Assembly (NCBI GenBank): GCA_007570785.1
Contig: ML660777.1
Span: forward strand, 8,568,734-8,632,733
Origin: Antilocapra americana
Taxonomy: Eukaryota; Chordata; Mammalia; Artiodactyla; Antilocapridae
Length of the DNA stretch: 64,000 bases
Reading direction: 5' to 3'
In this document: in pieces, positions 36,121 to 48,138 of the stretch
Numbering within the stretch: position 1 is the first letter of the stretch
How the letters are laid out: each line of letters opens with the position of its first letter
The notes under the pieces: generated by a model
The model's input: the letters and a program-made list of their open reading frames with translations, nothing else
Told to the model about the DNA's origin: nothing
The model's database searches: none
Position numbers and translations under genes: made by a program

Positions 36121-36400
36121 TGTGTACATATATATATGCAAACATCATATGTACATCAATATGCACATGTAAATATGGTCTCTATATAGTCTGTGTGTAT
36201 ATATGTTATAATATTATATATATTTATGTTAATATATAGTCCATGTATTTTAGATATACATACATATTTATACAATATAATCTGTCTATATATGTATGTT
36301 TGCATACATTACACACACAAGTAACAGAGAGACTATGTATTATGCATGTATATAATACACATTATACATATGTAAACATACATGACACATATACAAAACA
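36121..36400. repeat. AT/TG alternating low-complexity tract
   Basis: Long runs of alternating purine-pyrimidine steps (ATATAT, TGTATA, CATACA) with several small palindromes. The frame at 36243-36425 (many Tyr, Thr, His) is a by-product. Confidence 0.8.
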
Positions 36401-36404
36401 TATG

Positions 36405-37425
36405 AAAGAGAATTTTGAAATTTAAGGTTCTTTTGTATGTATATTTTTAAACTTGAAGATCACATATGAAAACACTAAAAATTGTGATTGATGTATATTA
36501 AAGAGATATGCTAAGATGACAAGCCCCTCCATTTCCCTTAATATATTAACATTCCAGAGTCAGAAACAACCAGGTTTCCATTTCTTTTCAGTTAGTACCC
36601 ACTGCCTCTGAAAATAAGCTTAAAGATTAATCTAAAATTTCAATATAAGCAACAGAAAAAAGTACAAATGACAAATTAAAACTGCTCAAACTCTCAGTGA
36701 GAACTTAAGGTCCAATGACCTAACTGAATTTTCCTTGAGAATGAAACAATCACTTTCAGAAAACCTTTGCCCCCAAGGAATGACGCATCCACTTCCTCCT
36801 AAACATAGATCACATTATCAGTGTTGCCAAATATATCAACAGCCTCCTGGCTGCTGAACACCATGTTTATCTAATGGACCATAGCAGACAGCAGGAACAA
36901 GCACAGTTGGAGACAGGGATCTCTAAAAGTATTTTCTAAACCAGTACAGCTCTACTTATTTTTTATTTTTTCTTCTTCTTTCTCAATTAAGGGAAAGAGA
37001 GTTATTAAATAAGACAGATACACGAGCACTCTAGACATTTCCACTGAAACAACTTCTTTTGACTGAAATGTAAAATAATTCTGGAGTCACATTGTTATGT
37101 CTTCACAAGAGAACTAGGACAGGGAAGAAGGTGGGTCACAGAGTGAAGTTTATATTGGACACCCAACCAAATCCATTATGAACTGCAGAGAGAAAACCTT
37201 ATTCTAAGGACCTTAGACACAAATTCTCTACTATTCCCCTCTACAAAATGAAACAATTCAAAGTCCAGGACAAGAATGAGGCAAAGAGGGGTTTTATATA
37301 ACTACTTGTGAGAAAAATGATACAATTATTTCACATTGTTGAATTTCAAAAATAACATGTTTGTTGTTAAATATTCAGGTAAGTCAAAAGAAAAATAATA
37401 CATATTACCATACAATGTGGAGGTA
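36405..37425. other. No gene recognised
   Basis: Unassigned sequence with no frame or repeat to report. Confidence 0.45.
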
Positions 37426-37426
37426 A

Positions 37427-37798
37427 ATTTTGTTGTTGTTGTTCAGGCACTAAGTCATGTCTGACTCTTTGCAACCCCATGGACTGCAGCATATCAGACT
37501 CCTGTGTCTTCACTAGCTCCTGGAGCTTGCTCAAAGTCATGTCCATTGAGTCACTGATGCTATCTCTGCCACCCCTTCTTTTGCCTTCAATCTTCCCCAG
37601 CATCAGAGTGTTTTCCAATGAGTTGGCTGTTCACATCAGGTGGCAAAAGTATTGGAGCTTCAGCTTAAACATCAATCCTACCAGTGAATATTCATGGTTG
37701 ATTTCCTTTAGGATTGACTGGTTTGGTCTCCCTTCAGTTCAAAGGATTCTCAAGGGTCTTCTCCAACACCACAATTCAAAAGCATCAATTCTTTGGAG
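37427..37798 (-). mobile_element. BovB 3' end, 5'-truncated
   Basis: It starts with a (GTT)n run at 37431-37442 and runs to 'agcatcaattctttggag' in reverse. The 142-codon plus frame (37479-37907) is its antisense. No clear TSD. Confidence 0.9.
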
Positions 37799-37799
37799 G

Positions 37800-38755
37800 A
37801 AAACAAACACTATCAAAAATATTGATGCACAGTTTTCCAGTCTCTGTTCTGAAAATAGATATTTTAAAAATAAAAGACAAAAGTGGAATTACCTTGTACA
37901 TATGTAATATTTTTTCTATAACACTCTTCTGATGATTATTTCATACTCCATTACAGCTTTGTCCATCATCTCATCCTTTTTTTGTTTTCATCAAAGATTT
38001 GCTGTTAGCAGTCTGTCAAATGTACCCTTACGCTGTCCATTTCCCTAGAAAGATTCACTTGGAATCTGTCAAAAACTATGAAAAACTCCAAGATTTTGTG
38101 ATCTAAGAAGTTAAAACATCCTTCAGAGAGTTTGTCATATTTTTTTCTACCATCAAGCTTGCTTATTGTATTTTTTTTACAGAATACTTCTTTGTGAATC
38201 TGAGTGTTTGTTTTTATTTTCCTTCCTTGAACTTGTCAATTTCTTTCATGGTTGCTTTCATAAGTTCGTGTTTAGAAAAGCTTTTCCCATTCAAGGTTAT
38301 TTAAATACTATGTACATAAATAAATTATAAAAATAAGTTGGCAATTGAAAAGCGAACTTTTGCTTTTTTCAAGTCACATACCTGTTTTACACACTATATT
38401 AATTTTACAGTTAGAATTTATATTGATATATAAGAGAAAAATAAACTGTTACTCTGTTTTCACTAGACATTTATTAAATAAGCCATCATGCCCTCACTGA
38501 GTTGATGGGCTACTTCATAAAATTATTACATATACACAATTTTTATTTAATTAAATATATAAATTATTAAAACCTCTCCTTTCTCACTTCCCTGAAAGAC
38601 TCAGGACTAGCAATTATTTTACCTGTGCAGGACAGAGTTAAAACTGAGCAGATTCTCATCTTCTATGTTTATGTTTTCAATCGAAAAAATAAAAAGATCA
38701 AATGTTAGTTTCCCCTCAATACTTTAAGCCTACCCACAAACAAATGTGTAAATTA
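37800..38755. other. No gene recognised
   Basis: AT-rich sequence. A stretch near 38150-38300 may be decayed L1 but is not clear enough to annotate. Confidence 0.4.
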
Positions 38756-38757
38756 GT

Positions 38758-39565
38758 ATAGGAAGTCTCCTACCTATGAACAAGTTCTCTCCTGAGAGTG
38801 CATTTGTAATTCCAGCTTATTTGTAAGTCCAACAAAGTTAGTCTAGGTACCCAACTAACACAATCGGCTATGTAGTTTACTGTAATACATTGATGATACT
38901 TTTCACACAAATAACACATTTCAAAAAATGTAAAAACTAAAGAAAATATTTGCAATATCTTATAGTACAGTACCTTGAAAAGTGCAGTAGTTCAGTATAA
39001 CAGCTGGCATACAAGGGGCTGGCATCAAGCAAACAGGCAAGAAGAGTTCCTGACTCGAGGAGGTAGAGGACGTGAGAGATGAATGAAGAAGAGATGGAGG
39101 GCAAGCTGCAGTTTTACTCACACCCTGATGCAGATGGCACAAGTTCTGGTTCCTTGCTGAATTCAATTCTGTCTACCTTCTTGAAAAAATACACCAGTAA
39201 CGTCTGGGTAGTAGGTCTTTTCTTCTCATCATAGATGACACAGCAGCACTGGACTGCATTCTGAATGGCTGCTGCCTCCTTTGTGTACCATTTTTGTGCC
39301 TCAAAAGCTAACAGTGACTCCTCAGATAAACAAAATCTCCTTGCCATTCCCTGCATTGTAAATCTCTTCTGACATCCTGGGCTGAAATAGAGACCTGTAC
39401 GACTGTACCCTATGCAGTACTGTACAGTAAAGTACACAGAAGCACAACCACTTTTAGAGAATGCACACGTGTTTACCCCAGACACATGAACTAACTTATA
39501 TGATTGAACTTGTGAATGCACATTCGCATCTTTGAAAGATTGAAATTTGAGGATTTGTATCTAGG
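38758..39565 (-). mobile_element. Tigger/pogo-like DNA transposon remnant
   Basis: An 0.8-kb unit. The left end has 'gtctcctacctatgaacaag' and a related 'atttgtaagtccaacaaagt'. The right end has the inverse-type 'ggatttgtatctaggga', so the two ends look like diverged inverted repeats. Between them the minus strand encodes the C-terminus of a pogo-type transposase in two shifted frames (39114-39521 and 38960-39166). The DNA-binding and DDE parts are missing, so this is an internally deleted copy. A TA target site cannot be confirmed at the right end. Confidence 0.55.
39114..39521 (-). pseudogene. Pogo/Tigger-like transposase C-terminal fragment
   Basis: A 135-codon frame whose second half (from about residue 66, SEESLLAFEAQKWY) reads like a Tigger-type tail: a helical segment, then DEKKRPTTQ and a basic patch. 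Residues 106-113, QTLLVYFF (39183-39206), fit the PCNA-binding PIP-box pattern Q-x-x-hydrophobic-x-x-aromatic-aromatic, a feature known at the C-terminus of pogo transposases. The tail continues after a frame shift near 39120 into a Ser/Pro-rich stretch (38960-39166). The first 60 residues look like non-coding transposon end. No catalytic DDE residues are present. Confidence 0.5.
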
Positions 39566-39574
39566 GAATTTGTT

Positions 39575-40202
39575 GTTGGTGCTGTTCAGTTGCCTAGTCG
39601 TATCCAACTCTTTGCAACCCCGTGGACTGTAGCACACCAGGCCTCCCTGTCCCTCATCATTTCCTGAAGTTTGCTCAAGTTCATGTCCATTGATCAGCGA
39701 TGTCATCTAGCCATCTTCTCCTCTGATGTCCTCTTCTCCTTCTGCCCTCAATCTTTCCCAGCATCAGAGACTCTTCCAATGAGTCAGCTGTTCATATCAT
39801 GATCAAAATACTAGAATGTCAGCTTCCGCATCAGTCCTTCCAAGAAGTGTTCAGGGTTAATTCCCCTTAAGATCGACTGGTTTGATCTCCTTGCAGTTCA
39901 GGGACTCTCAGGAGTCTTCTCCAGCACCACAGTTCAAAGGCATTCTGCCTTCTTTATGTTCCAGCTCTCACAGCTGTACGTGACCACTAGAAGAACACAG
40001 CCTTGACTATATAGACCTTTGTCGGCAGAGGAATGTCTCTGCTTTTCCACATGCTGTCTAGGTTTGTCATAGCTTTCCTGCCAAGAAGGAATTGTCTTCT
40101 GATTTCATGGCTGCAGTCATCATTCGCAGTGATTTTTAGAGTCCAAGAAGAGGAAATCTGTCACGACTTTCACCTTTTCTCCTTCTATTTGCCATGGAGT
40201 AA
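39575..40202 (-). mobile_element. BovB 3' end, 5'-truncated
   Basis: It begins 'gctgttcagttgcctagtcg' right beside the transposon remnant and ends in the antisense of 'ttactccatggcaaatag'. The coding part carries several small indels. Confidence 0.92.
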
Positions 40203-40365
40203 TATAATGTAGAGAATTACTGTAGGTCAAATTCAGAGGAAATTATGCAGCAGCCTGACTATAGTGGAGATTCAAATTGAAGAGGTAAATGTACCCTTAC
40301 TTTAAAGACCAACAAAGTTTCAGTTCTTCTTTTCTCCCTGTCTTTTTGTGATATTTCATTTAAAT

Positions 40366-40540
40366 CAATGGTTCTCAAAGTGAGATCCCCAGATCAGCAG
40401 TTTTACCTGGGAACTTATTAGACATTGGACCACCTCAGAACTCCTGAATCAGAAATTCTGGGTATGCAGCCCCAGCAACCTACATTTCATCAAGACCCAC
40501 CAGTGATACTGAGGTGCAAACACAAATTTGAGAACCACTG
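40366..40540 (-). repeat. MER5A-type hAT (Charlie) MITE
   Basis: The inverted ends 'atggttctcaaa' and 'tttgagaaccactg' bound a 175-bp unit with the reversed MER5 core ('acctgggaacttattaga', 'ctgaatcagaaattctggg'). The flanks taaat and attttaaa are compatible with a decayed 8-bp target duplication. Non-autonomous and non-coding. Confidence 0.85.
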
Positions 40541-40544
40541 ATTT

Positions 40545-41390
40545 TAAAGAACTTCATCAAGAAAAAGTCTAAATAGAACACACATGAAACATATGTTGAT
40601 CAGATTCCAACCTTTACTGGGATCTGTAATACAGATCTTTCATCCTTTTGTACTTTTCCCATTTATTGTGTATTTAGTCATTTATTAGTTTTTGGTCCTA
40701 GATCATGGCTATGACATTGAACAAGCCAAATCCTTTTCATATAGAAAGCTCACAATTTACATATTTTTGTTCTACCTTAAAAAAAGATAAGGAAACAAAA
40801 AACACCTATAAAGGGAAAGTCATCTATCTATTAATTTTCTCATTGTCATTATTTTAATTTCCATGACTAGTTAAAATAAAACAACTATTCTTTTTGAATA
40901 CAGGTTTTCTTTGTGGAAAAAAAATTTGTGCAAGATGAGATCCTACAAAAATAATACTAAAAGTATTTAAATTAGAAATTAGAAGGAATTGGGTGTGGAT
41001 TCATACTAAAAGAATCAGAAGGACACCTAAGTAAGTAACAAATGTTTGAAAGAGCAGATAACTGAAAAAGCAGAGACTAACAAGTTCATTTTAAAAAGAT
41101 AGTAATTACAAGGAAGGCTAACTAGGGTACAACTGAAAGGTTTATCTCTGGGAAGGGAGAAGGGCCAGGTATAATTGAAAAGACACCAGCAACAATTTAG
41201 GAGGTTTGGGAGTGGATGTGAGCATTAGAAGCAAAGTACAGGATGATCTCGAGGATCTCAAACTCAAGAAAAAGAATGAAATAACTACAGTTACTATCGA
41301 AAAGAAGGACTAATTAACTGAATCATTGATCTGGACTCATGATAGGAAATAGCTTCTCTCCGCAATCTGTGGCTCTTTCAACAGTGAGTG
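40545..41390. other. No gene recognised
   Basis: Mostly unassigned. The stretch 40690-40765 ('atcatggctatgacattgaa', 'agaaagctcacaatttac') may be a reversed L2 end. Confidence 0.4.
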
Positions 41391-41394
41391 AAGT

Positions 41395-42085
41395 GATCGC
41401 CTTTCCAACCCCAGACTTCCACCTTTCCTTCAGGCTCAGGTCAGAGCACACATATCCTCCAGGAAACACTCTCCTTAACTGCACATGCCTCACTTGGCCT
41501 CATCTTCCAACAACTCGTTCAATAATCACAAGAGCCCAGTGCAATTTTATTCTTACAGTGCAGATTTATGAATGATGTACAAGGTAACTCAATTTGTTCA
41601 CCCTGAAGGACAGCATGGATCATGGCAGAATGATACAAAAAGGGGATGTTCCCCAGAATGTTCAGGGAGAGACTTCATGCAAGGTATTTCCCACTTTCTG
41701 GAAAACAAACAAACAAGCCAGCTCTTCACAGCTCAAGTCTGATCACTCTCCTATACCAATAATTTCGTTTCCTGTCTTCACCTAGATACTCCTACTCATT
41801 CTTCAGATTGAAATTCAGGTGTCAGTTCTGCCAAGAAGTCAATTCTAGTTGTTTGGACAGTTCAGATTCTCCTAACAAAGGCTGGTCTTGCTCCTATACC
41901 CCTCTTCACACCATGTGTTACAAATATAACTTTATGTAGACATATGTGACTAGAATCCAATTATTCTACTTGATTCCTCTCTCCTTGTCTATTTTTGTTC
42001 ACATTTGAATCATTAGAACCTAGGGCATTGTTTACCACATGGCAGATGCTAACAAAATATTTAAATAGTTGTTGAATGAATAAAT
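41395..42085 (+). repeat. L2 LINE 3' region remnant
   Basis: The 3' end is clear: 'ctagggcattgtttaccaca', 'tggcagatgctaacaaaat' and TTGTTGAATGAATAAATG at 42070-42088. Upstream blocks such as 'cttcaggctcaggtcagag' and 'aattcaggtgtcagttctgc' look like a partly duplicated or split L2 body. Confidence 0.55.
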
Positions 42086-42089
42086 GATT

Positions 42090-42930
42090 TTTCATGATCT
42101 TAAGCAAAGCTACCCCCTTCCTCTTAAGCTCTTACTTAATGCTGTCTAGGAAATCTCTGGAAATCCATGTCTTGTTCTTGCAATTCCATTAGCAGCCTCT
42201 GTCAAATCATCAATGGAGATCTTTCATCCTATCATTTTAATATGATAAGCTACTTTTCCCTTCATAGCTTTTACATGTTCTTATTTAGTGGTTGTTCCCC
42301 TCACCCCAGCCCCCACCTTAAATAGAATAAATCTCTATGGAAACTAGAATGTTGACATGGTTACTATCATAGTTCCTGATACAGTGTTGCTTTAAGTGAA
42401 AATAAAAGTTATCCCATGTTAGAATCACTGAAGTATACCAGCAGAACTGGAGCACACTAGACTCAACCAAACTGTAAGTAGCCAAAAGATAAATGCACTA
42501 TCCCTTTTAGGTCATTCAGAGTTGGAACAACAAGAATGGAAGTAAAAGGGAGCAATCTAGGAAGATGATGATATGTAAAATATGCAGATTTCTCACATTT
42601 TTAGTCATTGTAAGCAAGGCAAATGACATCCCAATGCTTGGGGAACTCAATACCATGGTGAGTAGAGCAGAGGAGACCTTTTCAAACCTGAGCTAATAAC
42701 TTACTGCTAATATCTATTATTTTTGTTAATTAAACATAGAAATATAACTCTGTGAAAAGAGCCTTTACAAAATACAAGTTATGGTAGAAAAAGAATATTG
42801 CCTGGTCCCAATAATGGGTCAGTTCAGATATTCCCCTTACCAACATGAGTTCCTTGTAAAATAAACTCATCTTCATGACAACAATTACCAGTATAGGTGA
42901 CATGAATATTGTGTGCACTATGATGTTTAT
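42090..42930. other. No gene recognised
   Basis: Unassigned sequence with no frame above 70 codons. Confidence 0.45.
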
Positions 42931-42934
42931 TTTA

Positions 42935-43247
42935 TTTGTCATTGCCTTCTGTTACAGGCTGAAAATGTGCACACACACACACACACTAAGAAATCATGCT
43001 GAAGTCCATCACTATCTCAGGAGGAGGCTACATCACAGATACATACAGAGGAAAGATCATGTGAGCCTGCAGAAAGGAGTCAGCCACCTACAAGCCAAGG
43101 AAAGAGACCTTGGAAGAAATCAGCTGACTCAGCTGCCACTTTGATCTCTGACTTTTAGCCTCTTAAACTGTGAGACTACACATTTCCGCTGTTCAAGCCA
43201 GCCAGTGTATGGTATTTTGTTATGGAAGCCATAGGAAACTAACATAC
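42935..43247 (+). repeat. Old LTR remnant, MaLR (MLT1)-like 3' end
   Basis: The blocks 'cacctacaagccaaggaaag', 'tttgatctctgacttttagc', 'cagccagtgtatggtatttt' and a terminal 'aaactaacata' follow the 3' half of an MLT1-type LTR. A short (AC)n run lies at 42969-42986. Non-coding. Confidence 0.55.
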
Positions 43248-43474
43248 CTTCATTTATTTAAAATTTTAATTTAAACCTATGAACTTGCAAAGTATCATAT
43301 ATACCAAGAGTCTATTTGTTGACATACTGAATGAGAAGAAACAGTCAAAGTTAGTATAGATATTAGCAAATATTAACAACAAAGTGAACTAGACAAAGTG
43401 TTTAAAAGATATTCACTGGTGATATATTTGCCTGGGAGGAAAACACAATGACCAAGACATTGGTTTTCACACAA

Positions 43475-44560
43475 AAGATCCAGAATTGCCAAAGCAATCC
43501 TGAGAAAAAAGAACAAAGCTGGACACATAACCATTCCAAACCTCAGACAATACTACAAAACTACAATATTCAAACAGCATGGTATTGGCACAAAAACAGA
43601 CATATAGATTGATGAGACAGAATAAAGAGCCTAGAAATTAAAACCCACACACTTATGGCAATTAATCTCTGATAAAGGGGCAATAGTATATGGTGGAGAA
43701 AAGATAGTGTAGTCAACAAGTGGTATTGGAAAAGCTGAACAGCTACATGGAAATCAATTAAACTAGACCACTCCTTCAGACCATATTCAAACATAAACTC
43801 AAAATGATTTAAAAACCTAAATATAAGACATGACACCATAAAACTCCTAGGAGAGAACATAGGCAAAGCAGTCTCAAACATAAATTGTAGCATTATTTTC
43901 TTAAAGCAAAAGAAATAAAAGCAAAAATAAACAAATGGAACTTAATAAAACTTAAAAGCTTTTGCACAAGGAAGAAACCATCAACAAAGCAAAAAGACCA
44001 CCTATGGAATAGAAAAAAGTATTTTAAAAATATGTGACTGACAAAGGGTTAATATTCAAAATTTACAAACAGCTTATACAATTAATATCAAAGAGCAAAA
44101 GCAAAACAACCCAATCAAAAACTAAGCTGAAGACCCAAACAGACATTTCTCCAAAAAGATAGCCAATAGACCACATGAAAAGATGCTCATCGCTAATGGT
44201 TGGGAAATACAAATCAAATGAGATATCATCTCACACCAGTTAGAATAGTCATCACTAAAAAGTCTGTGAACAATAAATTCTGGAGAGGGTGAGGAGAAAA
44301 TGGAATCCTATACCGTTGGTGGGATTATAAACTGGTGTAGCCACTACTGAGAACAGTAAGGAGGTTTCTTATAAATCTAAATGATCCAGCAATGATCATT
44401 TAGATGATCCAGCAATGATCATCTGGATCCAGCAATCTCACTCCTGGGTTTATATCCAGATAAGATGAAAACTCTAACTTGGAAAAAGTATATATATGCA
44501 CTGCAGTGTTCATAGCAGCACTATTTACAGTAGCCAAGACATGAAAACAATGGTAAGTGC
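43475..44560 (+). mobile_element. L1 ORF2 C-terminal region and 3' part, decayed
   Basis: It starts at 'gatccagaattgccaaagca' and follows the ORF2 order: 'acaaagctggacacataacc', 'catggtattggcacaaaaac', 'gacatttctccaaaaagat', 'ctcacaccagttagaata', 'gttcatagcagcactattta'. Many stops interrupt the frame. It contains a small local tandem at 44381-44440. Confidence 0.88.
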
Positions 44561-45108
44561 TGGGGATTAAAAAACAAAACAGCAGTTCTCCAAGAAGACT
44601 CTATATATGTATATTCTGCTTCACATAAACTGATGCCAGAGAGTACAAACTAATTCTTTGTACAAGCTAATAAAGAAGAGAAGTGAACCTAGAAGAAAAA
44701 GAAGTGACAAGTAGTAGAGATTTTGGAAAGCAAAAAACAAAATTATTGGGGAGATCAGGAGATCATGAAAATGACATTGAAAGGAAAAAGATAACCCTCT
44801 ATAAAAGTTTCAGAAAAATGAGTCTAAAATGTGAAGCAAACACATAAGAGTGAAGAAAAGAAAAAGTTATTTTCATCATAGACCCAAGGCAAGAGCATTA
44901 TGGCTTTTCATGAGCCTACAGAAATATATGAATCTTTAACACAAAATGCACTGAATTCAAAAATGAAAACCACAAAATCAAATCTTAAAATAAATAAAAC
45001 CTTACAAACGTTAATACTGTGTTTTTGAATCAACTGTATCCTATACATATATAACAGTTCATATATCAATTATGTATTCTTTAGGAAAGGGAAACATTTT
45101 AGCATGCC
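44561..45108. other. No gene recognised
   Basis: A-rich unassigned sequence downstream of the L1. Confidence 0.45.
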
Positions 45109-45116
45109 TGATATGA

Positions 45117-45209
45117 ATTCCCCAGGGGATCTTACCAACCCAGGGATCAAACTTGGGTCTCCTTAATTACAGGCAAATTCTTTACCATCTGAGCCACCAG
45201 GGAAGCCCT
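45117..45209 (-). mobile_element. Bov-tA head without its 3' half
   Basis: Ninety-three bases cover the reversed tRNA head and the start of the body, and the Bov-A end is missing. The flanks tgatatga (45109-45116) and tgacatga (45210-45217) differ at one base. The loss of the 3' rather than the 5' end is unusual. Confidence 0.85.
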
Positions 45210-45217
45210 TGACATGA

Positions 45218-46672
45218 TGTATGCACATTTAAAATGAAAGCACAAAGGACTTTTAAAAATCTTTAAATTGCCACAGGGAAAAGTAGCAAGGCAATGCAGG
45301 AAGAGAAAGAACTTATGATAGAGTCAGAATGACTTTATCCAAGTTATGGAATCAAGAGCTCTGGAAAATTCCTCTGGTACCACCAGACAGTTGTTCCTAG
45401 AAGAAAATGTGGGGAGACACAATAATTCGTGCTAAAAATTCAGATGTTATGTATCTTACTTTTTGGTATTATGGTTGCAAAAATAAAATCCCAAAAGTAT
45501 ATTCTTGTATCAGCAATCTATTTTGTTAAAAGGACAGGGTTATGTCTAGATGATGACAGACAACAATAATTTAACAAACTCAGTGAAAGAAATCTGTTGT
45601 CAAAGAATAAAACATCATTCACCAGTTGCTTGTCATTAGGAAGAGAGAACTATTGTACTTTTTCAACACTGAATCACTACTTCCTATAGAAATGATCTAA
45701 TAAAACACATTGGATTGCTCAAGTCAATGTGAATCCATGGTTAAATAAAACTCGGCCAGATCTGATCATTAAAAAATAGTGTTTCCAGGGAATGAAACAA
45801 GCTATTTTGTTAGTATCTTCAGAAAAATGTACACACTACTTGTACAATAAAAATTAATTGATTAACACTTCATTAAAAACATAAAGCAACCAGTGTGATT
45901 TCACCCTTGACAAAAGAATTATGACAATTTAATGCCAAATTATAGAATTTTATTTTTAATAGGATAGTATGGGAATTTTAAGAAGGATTACAAATAATAA
46001 AAACCAGAATGTTTACTATATTGGTAGGTCATAATACATTTTTACAACAGTCTGCCAGCCTATGAACCCTGAAAATAAATTTGACTAACATATAAAAAAG
46101 CCTGAGTTTCAGTTCTCATAAGACGGAAATTGATTATTTAAACTATGAAAACTAAAACCATATTTAAAATCTCCCATTATTAAAAATTCTATCACCTCTA
46201 AGTACACATTTTCTAATATGTATTTAGGTATATTTCTTATGTAGGAGGACTAGTTAAATCCGGAATCCTAAGTATTTCACACAATAGGTACAGATTACAA
46301 GTTTTGCGGTTATGGAATTAATCATTAGATAAATAACTTATCTTCTTTCTTGAAACTGAAACTACTATCACTTGGTATAAATCTATTACTATACATTGAG
46401 TTGACATGCTTTAAGTATAAGTATCACTGCAATTCATCAATATAAAAGAGATTAACCAGAATGTTTTGATTCATAAATAACTATTTCTGGGATAAGAGAA
46501 TATGGGGAATGAATCATCACCATTAACATGGGTGATACTGCTAACAAGTAACAATGGCCCATCAGACAATATATTTTTGAATTTGGAATTTTTTAAGTAA
46601 TGAACTTTTAAAAGAATGAAGATAGTCAATATACATATGCCAGGGGTTAATCTCAGTCCTTTTTCAGCACAT
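45218..46672. other. No gene recognised
   Basis: About 1.45 kb of AT-rich unassigned sequence. Confidence 0.45.
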
Positions 46673-46685
46673 ATACATACTGAGA

Positions 46686-46896
46686 GACTTCCCAGGTGGC
46701 TCAGGGGTAAAAAATCCACCTGCCAATGCAGCAGATGTAGGTTTGATCCCTGGGTTAGGAAGATCCCTTGGAGAAGGAAATGGCATCCCACTCTAGTATT
46801 CTTTCCTGGGAAATCCCGTGGACAGAGGAGCCTGGCGGGCTACAGTCAGTAGTATCGCAAAAGAGTCAGACATGACTTAGCAAGTAAACAACAACA
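46686..46896 (+). mobile_element. Full-length Bov-tA SINE with 13-bp TSD
   Basis: The perfect duplication atacatactgaga lies at 46673-46685 and 46897-46909. The element ends in a CAACAA-type tail. Confidence 0.96.
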
Positions 46897-47853
46897 ATAC
46901 ATACTGAGATTCATCTTTTAAGATACCTATTCCTGGTATTATGGTGAGCATACTAGGCTAGATATTAAAATGCAAAGTTGTAGTACAGTTCAAGTTCTAC
47001 ATGCATTAGCCCTAGAATTCTGGCTAGTCCTTAAAAATATGGGACTAAAGTTTCCTCAATTTTTTCAATAATTTTTAATGAAGTGTGTATAATTTTTCTT
47101 ACCTTACTCATCTCTCAAGAAGATAGGAGATGCATAACACAATGGAAAGCACACCAGGCTTCCATGTCTTCATTATCTTCTGGAGTTTACTCAGACTCAT
47201 GTCCATTAAGTCGGTGATACTATCCAATCATCTCATCCTCTGTTACCTCCTTCTCCTCATGCTGTCAATCTTTCCCAGTATTAGGGACTCTTCCAATGAG
47301 TGGGCTCTTTGCATCAGGTGGACCCAGTAATGGAGTTTCAACTTTAGTATCAGTCCTTCCAGTGAATATTCAGGGTTGATTTCCTTTAGGATTGACTGGT
47401 TTGATAACCTTGCAGTCCAAGGGACTCTCAGGAACCTCCAGCACTACAGTTCAAAAGCATCAATTCTTTGGTGCTCAATCTTCTTTATGGTCCAATTTTC
47501 ATACCCATTCATGAGTGTTAGAAAAACCATAGTTTTGACTATGTGGACATTTGTTGGCAAAATGATGTCTCTGCTTTTTAATATGTTGTGTTTTAATATG
47601 TTGCCATAGCTTTTCTTCCACAGAGCAAGTGTGTTTTAATTTCATGGCTGCAGTAACCATCCGCAGTGATTTTGAAGCCCAAGAAAATAAAGTCTGTCAC
47701 TGTTTCCATTTATTTCCCCAGTATATGTTATGAAATGATGGGACCAGATGCCATGATCTTCGTTTTTTGAATGTTGTGTTTTAAGCCAGCCTTTTCACTC
47801 TCTTTTTTCACTTTCACCGAGAGGCTCTATAGTTCATCTTCCCTTTCTGCCAT

Positions 47854-48058
47854 TGTGAAAGTGAAAGTGCTAGTCACCTAGTCATGTCCAAGTCCTTGCA
47901 ATCCCATAGACTGTAGACCACCAGTCTCCTCTATCAGTGGAATTCTTCAGGCAAGAATACTGGAGTCAGTTGATATTTCCTACTCCAGATGATCTTCCCA
48001 AACCAGGGATCAAACCGAGGTCTCTTGCACTGTAGCAAGAGACCATCTGAGCTACCAG
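47854..48058 (-). mobile_element. Bov-tA SINE inserted in BovB
   Basis: A complete reversed element from 'gtgaaagtgaaagtgctagt' to 'gagctaccag'. BovB sequence resumes directly with 'ttcatctgcatatctgag'. The insertion point falls in the codons of the YADD motif. Confidence 0.92.
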
Positions 48059-48138
48059 CTGTTCATCTGCATATCTGAGGTTTTGATATTTCTCCCAGCA
48101 TTCTTGATTTCAGCTTGTGCTTCAGCTAGCCCAGCATT

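Noticed and set aside
38960..39521. Host gene domesticated from a transposase
   Set aside because: Only the tail is present, it is frame-shifted near 39120, and inverted-repeat-like ends surround it. A decayed transposon is the simpler reading.
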